A stretch of 64,000 bases of DNA from Bacteroidota bacterium (GTDB taxonomy: Bacteria > Bacteroidota > Bacteroidia > Chitinophagales > Chitinophagaceae), in assembly GCA_016706595.1 (NCBI GenBank), contig JADJJH010000010.1:1-64000 (forward strand), read 5' to 3'. A model generated the notes under the pieces. The model saw nothing but the letters and a program-made list of their open reading frames with translations, had not been told where the DNA came from and did not search any database. Of the stretch, positions 60,228 to 64,000 are shown piece after piece; within the stretch, counting starts at the first letter, position 1, and the number at the start of each line of letters is the position of its first letter. The position numbers and the translations under genes are program-made.

Positions 60228-62003
60228 TTACTTCTTCCCCTTCAATCTCTCCTGTTGTTGCTTTTGCATTTCAGCCATACGAGCCATCAGCTTATTTTCC
60301 TTCATGGGTTCGTTTTTCTTGGCTTGAATTTGCTCATGAATTTTTTTCGAATCGATAATGTAATTCTGTATCACAAACTGTAAGGCAAGGGTAATTACAT
60401 TCGAAACAAAATAATAATACGTTAAGGCAGCCGGAAGTTTATTAAAGATACCTAAGAACATCACCGGCATAATGAAAGGTAGATATTTCATCATCGGATT
60501 ATCTTGTCCTTGCCCGGCCATACTATTCATGCTATACAACGAAAGCAACAAGCTAGTAATTACAAAAAGTATGGTAAATAAGCTCACATGATTACCATAA
60601 AAAGGAATCGTAAAAGGTAAATTTAAAATCGAATCGTAGGTTGATAAATCGTGAGCCCACAAGAAATTTTCTTGACGTAATTCAATAGCATGTGGGAAGA
60701 ATGAGAGTAGGGCGAAGAAGACCGGCAATTGTAACAAAGCGGGTAAGCATCCGCCTAATGGATTTACACCGGCTTGTCGGTACAACTTCATCTGTTCAAC
60801 ACCAAAAGCTTGTTTATCATCACCCAATTTTTCACGCAATTCATCCATGTCGGGTTTTAAGGCTTTCATCTTAGCGCTCGATACATAACTTTTATAAGTG
60901 AAAGGCGACATCAACAAACGAATGATGAAAGTAAGTAAGAGAATGACGATACCATAACTGCTGAATACTTTCGCCAATGCATTAAAAATAGGGATGATCA
61001 ACCAAGTGTTTATATATTTTACAAAACCGAAAATGGCATAGCTTAATGGAATAATTTCTTGCAAATCTTTGTTATAGCTTTTTAATAAACTATAATTGTT
61101 CGGACCTAAAAACCAATCGAAGTTCATGGTTTGTTGTGGCGCCAAATCGAGGTTCACACTAAAGTCGGAAAGCGATTTGGTATTAGTATCTAAGTCAATT
61201 TGAGAGGTGATTTTTGCATTTGATGCTAATTTATTTTCAGGTATTAAGGTGGCATTAAAGTAATGTTGTTTAAAACTGATCCATTTTACTTTATCTTTTA
61301 ACTCTTTGCTTTCTTTTTCTTTGATCGTAAAATAATCGTAACCTTCATCTTCTAGATTATAGCAAACTTGGGTATACATTTTCTGACTTTCGATATCATG
61401 CTCAGTGAGCAAAGAGGAAGCTTTCCATTGTAGCGAAATGTTTTGCGATTTATCGGCAGTAAGCGGTGTGGCATTCATTTTTACCATATAGCCGCTTATT
61501 GGCAAAGTATATTCAATACGAATGTCATTATTTGTATACACAATGCTTTTTCCATCACTCGATTTTGTAGATGAAAATACTTGTGATTTACTATGCACCA
61601 AATTACCTTGGGTAGATTTAAATCCAAAATCGACAGCATTTTTATCGCCTTTAAAAAGCATTAAAGGTTTACCATCAAAGGTTTTAAATTTTTTAAGAAG
61701 CACCTGTTTAGGATAACCACCTTTGTTGGTGAAGGTGATGGCTAACTCGGCATTTTCAATTACAGTTTCTTCTTCCTTGATAATAACCGGAAGATTTGTA
61801 TCAGGTATCGATGCATTTATTTTTGAACTATCAATTTTGCTTGTATCGATAAGCGCAATTTGTTTGGGATGCAATTTTGCTTCGGCAATTGAATCTTTGG
61901 TTTGTTGAGCCCTGTATTTTTTTTCAGAATTATCATTATATACAATGTAGCCTACTAATAGCAACATTAATAAGCCAAATCCGGCAATCGTATTTTTGTC
62001 CAT
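60228..62003 (-). CDS. yidC: Membrane protein insertase YidC
   Basis: 591 residues. N-terminal membrane anchor (IAGFGLLMLLLVGYIVYN), a large periplasmic beta domain (about 50-340) and the five-helix insertase core with SPFTYKSYVSSAKMKALKPD, QAGVNPLGGCLPALLQLPVF and the C-terminal Lys-rich tail QERLKGKK. It inserts and folds inner-membrane proteins with or without SecYEG. Full length for the phylum. Confidence 0.95.
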   Translation of the reverse strand: MDKNTIAGFGLLMLLLVGYIVYNDNSEKKYRAQQTKDSIAEAKLHPKQIALIDTSKIDSSKINASIPDTNLPVIIKEEETVIENAELAITFTNKGGYPKQVLLKKFKTFDGKPLMLFKGDKNAVDFGFKSTQGNLVHSKSQVFSSTKSSDGKSIVYTNNDIRIEYTLPISGYMVKMNATPLTADKSQNISLQWKASSLLTEHDIESQKMYTQVCYNLEDEGYDYFTIKEKESKELKDKVKWISFKQHYFNATLIPENKLASNAKITSQIDLDTNTKSLSDFSVNLDLAPQQTMNFDWFLGPNNYSLLKSYNKDLQEIIPLSYAIFGFVKYINTWLIIPIFNALAKVFSSYGIVILLLTFIIRLLMSPFTYKSYVSSAKMKALKPDMDELREKLGDDKQAFGVEQMKLYRQAGVNPLGGCLPALLQLPVFFALLSFFPHAIELRQENFLWAHDLSTYDSILNLPFTIPFYGNHVSLFTILFVITSLLLSLYSMNSMAGQGQDNPMMKYLPFIMPVMFLGIFNKLPAALTYYYFVSNVITLALQFVIQNYIIDSKKIHEQIQAKKNEPMKENKLMARMAEMQKQQQERLKGKK

Positions 62004-62019
62004 TTTTTAAAATTGGCTG

Positions 62020-62027
62020 CAAATATA
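62020..62027 (-). promoter_or_regulatory. yidC promoter -7 box
   Basis: Minus-strand TATATTTG fits TAnnTTTG, 16 nt before the ATG. The -33 element was not clear. Confidence 0.45.
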
Positions 62028-62129
62028 GGGATTGAGTTGATATGCTAATGTGCTAATATGATGATGCGATAATATGATAATAATGCAAGCGAATTAGTGA
62101 ATTAGTAAATTCGACAATTTGGGAAGGAC

Positions 62130-62206
62130 CTCCGAACCTCGTTTTGAATGTAAATTCGGCAATTCGTGGCTTTCGAACCCCAAACCCCAAACCCCGAACC
62201 CCGTCT
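62130..62206. repeat. CCGAACC/CCAAACC simple repeat
   Basis: CTCCGAACCTCG, then CGAACCCCAAACCCCAAACC and CCGAACCCCG, ending just after the stop of the LysE-type gene. Same family as at 60091-60223. Confidence 0.65.
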
Positions 62207-62209
62207 TTA

Positions 62210-62845
62210 TCAAAATCCCCCCACTTTAATATTAAAGGCAAACTTAATTAATAGAAAAACCCCGATTGCCGTGAGGCATAAAGCTGAAATTCGATTAAGA
62301 TATACAATATTTCGTGGGGTAAGTCGGCTTCGAATACGCTGAGCCAGAAATACTTTCAAGAAATCTAAACCCAGAATTAAACCTAAGCAACTACTAAAAA
62401 ATAAAAATCGATAAGCATTGGTGAGTCCTGAGATGGCGGCAACAGAGGTAATCCAAGTGAGAATAACCCCAGGGTTGAAGGTATTCATCAAAAATCCGCT
62501 GCTAAATATTTTCCAATAGTGTTTACTGCTCACTTTGGCCATATCACGGTTGTTTCTCGTCACTTTTATTTTCTTGAAATATCCATATAGCCCAATAATA
62601 ATAAAGATGGCAGCTCCAATATAACCTATTGTATTTTCATGACTCATCAATTCAGATAACCAACCGGAAGCAAGATTTGCCATGGCCACATATAGGCTAT
62701 CACTTAATGAAACGCCTATCACAAAGCTTACGCCTGCTCTCCAGCCATAGCTGATACTATACTTTAAAATGGCAAAAATGGTTGGACCCACCGATATGGC
62801 CATAAATAATCCAAAGGCTAAACCTGCTAATACTGCCGAAAACAT
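62210..62845 (-). CDS. LysE-family transporter
   Basis: 211 residues with six membrane helices; start FSAVLAGLAFGLFMAISVGP matches the LysE/RhtB pattern with its conserved Gly-Pro, followed by GVSFVIGVSLSDSLYVAMAN and, after a Lys-rich loop, FLMNTFNPGVILTWI. Exporter of amino acids or similar small molecules; substrate unknown. Confidence 0.8.
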   Translation of the reverse strand: MFSAVLAGLAFGLFMAISVGPTIFAILKYSISYGWRAGVSFVIGVSLSDSLYVAMANLASGWLSELMSHENTIGYIGAAIFIIIGLYGYFKKIKVTRNNRDMAKVSSKHYWKIFSSGFLMNTFNPGVILTWITSVAAISGLTNAYRFLFFSSCLGLILGLDFLKVFLAQRIRSRLTPRNIVYLNRISALCLTAIGVFLLIKFAFNIKVGGF

Positions 62846-63096
62846 GTTACAATTTACAATTTAATTCCATTTTGAAAATTATTTCTGTAGATTCTTCAAG
62901 ATTTTATAATGTAACGCCTTCAGTTATTGAACAAAATGCATTCAAATACCAAAAAGATAAATATGAAAAAATTTCGTCTCAAACCAACTAGATAAAAATA
63001 CCATACGTCTTAGTTTTCGTTGTATTTTTGGAAATTGGAGAAATCCATTACCTTTAACCCTTGTTAATTTTAATAAATAATAAAAATAGAGTTTCT
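62846..63096. other. Divergent promoter region
   Basis: About 250 AT-rich bases between divergent genes, holding a promoter-like box for the rightward gene at 63023-63030. No gene seen. Confidence 0.5.
63023..63030 (+). promoter_or_regulatory. Promoter -7 box of the terminal exported-protein gene
   Basis: TATTTTTG fits TAnnTTTG, 66 nt before the ATG at 63097; the -33 element is weak. Confidence 0.35.
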
Positions 63097-64000
63097 ATGA
63101 AAATTGTTTTACGTTCATTTTTAGTGGCTATAATATCCTTATTCAGTGCTTATTCCTCCCAGGCATCACATGTTGCAGCGGCTGATATTTACTATGAATA
63201 TCTTTCACCATTAACCTATAAAGTGCATTTAGTACTTTATCGTGATTGTAAAATTACTGCATCAGGTGGTCAGGCAAATGCGACTTTAGGTCCGAATGCT
63301 CAAATGAGCGCAACATCAGCTTCTTGCGGGCAAAATATAAATTTTACGGCTACAGGAACAGGGGGTATCATTTTAGGCGATTTATGTCCTAATATTAATA
63401 ACTGGTGTGTTGATTTTAATAGTATTTTCCCTGGTTATGAAGAATGGCATTATACTTATGATATCACTTTACCAATGGCTTGTACTGATTGGCGTTTTAA
63501 TTACGAGTTATGTTGTAGAAACACGGCGATTGATAACTTAACTGGGCCAGGTGGGCAATCACTTTGTGTTTCTGCTGGGTTAAATAATATTGCTCGGCCG
63601 GCAAATAATTCGGTTGTGCTATCAATTAAACCTATACCTTATGTATGCGTAAATCAGCCTAAAACTTATTTAAACGGACCATTAGATCCTGATTACGATT
63701 CATTATTATTTTTACCAACGCAGCCATTAGGTCAAGGCAATTGTGGGCCAATTACATGGGCAGGGGCTGGTGTTAACACTTTGAATCCTTTTGGCGCATC
63801 AGCACCAGGCGGCTATGTAGTAAACCCAAATACAGGTACTGCAGTTTTTACACCTACTGTACAAAATACATATGTAATTGCATTTACTTGTTACGAAATT
63901 GATCCGATTACATTTGATACGGTTGGATTTGTGATGCGTGATGTACAATTAAATGTGGTAAACTGTAACGCAGCACCGCCGAGTGATCCAAATGGAACGC
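63097..64000 (+). CDS. Large exported protein, 5' part only
   Basis: Open from ATG 63097 to the window end (301 codons, no stop). Signal peptide (FLVAIISLFSAYSSQA), then SHVAAADIYYEYL and YKVHLVLYRDCK, the opening of large Bacteroidota surface proteins that often end with a gliding-motility or type IX sorting domain. Paired Cys residues (ELCCRN, GNCGP) suggest disulphides. The C-terminus lies outside the window, so the sorting domain is inferred only. Confidence 0.75.
   Translation, partial: MKIVLRSFLVAIISLFSAYSSQASHVAAADIYYEYLSPLTYKVHLVLYRDCKITASGGQANATLGPNAQMSATSASCGQNINFTATGTGGIILGDLCPNINNWCVDFNSIFPGYEEWHYTYDITLPMACTDWRFNYELCCRNTAIDNLTGPGGQSLCVSAGLNNIARPANNSVVLSIKPIPYVCVNQPKTYLNGPLDPDYDSLLFLPTQPLGQGNCGPITWAGAGVNTLNPFGASAPGGYVVNPNTGTAVFTPTVQNTYVIAFTCYEIDPITFDTVGFVMRDVQLNVVNCNAAPPSDPNGT

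Overview
The window is low-GC DNA from a member of the Bacteroidota, probably a Chitinophagales- or Sphingobacteriales-like lineage. Evidence: a protein with beta-propeller repeats and a C-terminal secretion/sorting tail of the type IX kind, a fused CcoNO cytochrome oxidase subunit, a Bat/MoxR/DUF58 operon, futalosine-pathway menaquinone synthesis, a short four-helix-bundle (S23-like) gene, and several promoters of the TTG-N19-TAnnTTTG type. No tRNA or rRNA gene was recognised.

Positions 1 to about 31.7 kb form an accessory region, read as part of an integrated mobile element whose left end lies outside the window. It carries a T4SS-type coupling ATPase, a large serine recombinase, single-stranded DNA-binding protein, an ArdC-like antirestriction protein, small XRE regulators and, at the right edge, a tyrosine integrase. 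The cargo is mostly defence-like: a decayed dGTPase beside a primase-like remnant (5.3-7.4 kb), a restriction-endonuclease-like/TPR protein coupled to a PIN-domain protein (7.9-11.7 kb), a CBASS operon (S24 repressor, HNH-SAVED effector, CD-NTase, E2-like protein with SEC-C tail; 12.1-15.5 kb), an NYN nuclease, a type I restriction-modification operon and a DUF262/HNH type IV-like restriction protein (21.1-29.2 kb). Genes in the first 15 kb are rich in frameshifts; those from 15.7 kb on are intact. A candidate 700-nt structured RNA lies at 1.3-2.0 kb.

The accessory region appears to have its own regulatory code. A motif close to CCCTCCCTTAT, read in the sense direction, stands at nearly fixed distance (about 30 nt) before the coupling ATPase, the serine recombinase operon, XRE genes and three 13-codon ORFs, and at 63-64 nt before ssb and ardC, which share a conserved leader. 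Two of the 13-codon ORFs encode the identical peptide MLSTLIPDKYRPP with only synonymous differences. Copies of these leaders bracket both the CBASS and the restriction modules.

From about 31.8 kb to the end the region is chromosomal core: a sorting-domain beta-propeller protein, sugar transporter plus ROK kinase, a PhoB/PhoR-like pair, the complete cco gene set for cbb3 oxidase (ccoI, ccoS, ccoNO, ccoQ, ccoP, ccoG, ccoH and a SafE-type membrane protein), a TPR protein, lepB, an N-terminally short priA, mqnE, a Bat operon, yidC, a LysE-type transporter and the start of a large exported protein. The two cco transcription units share an FNR-like palindrome at identical promoter spacing. Core intergenic spaces hold at least three dispersed repeat families.
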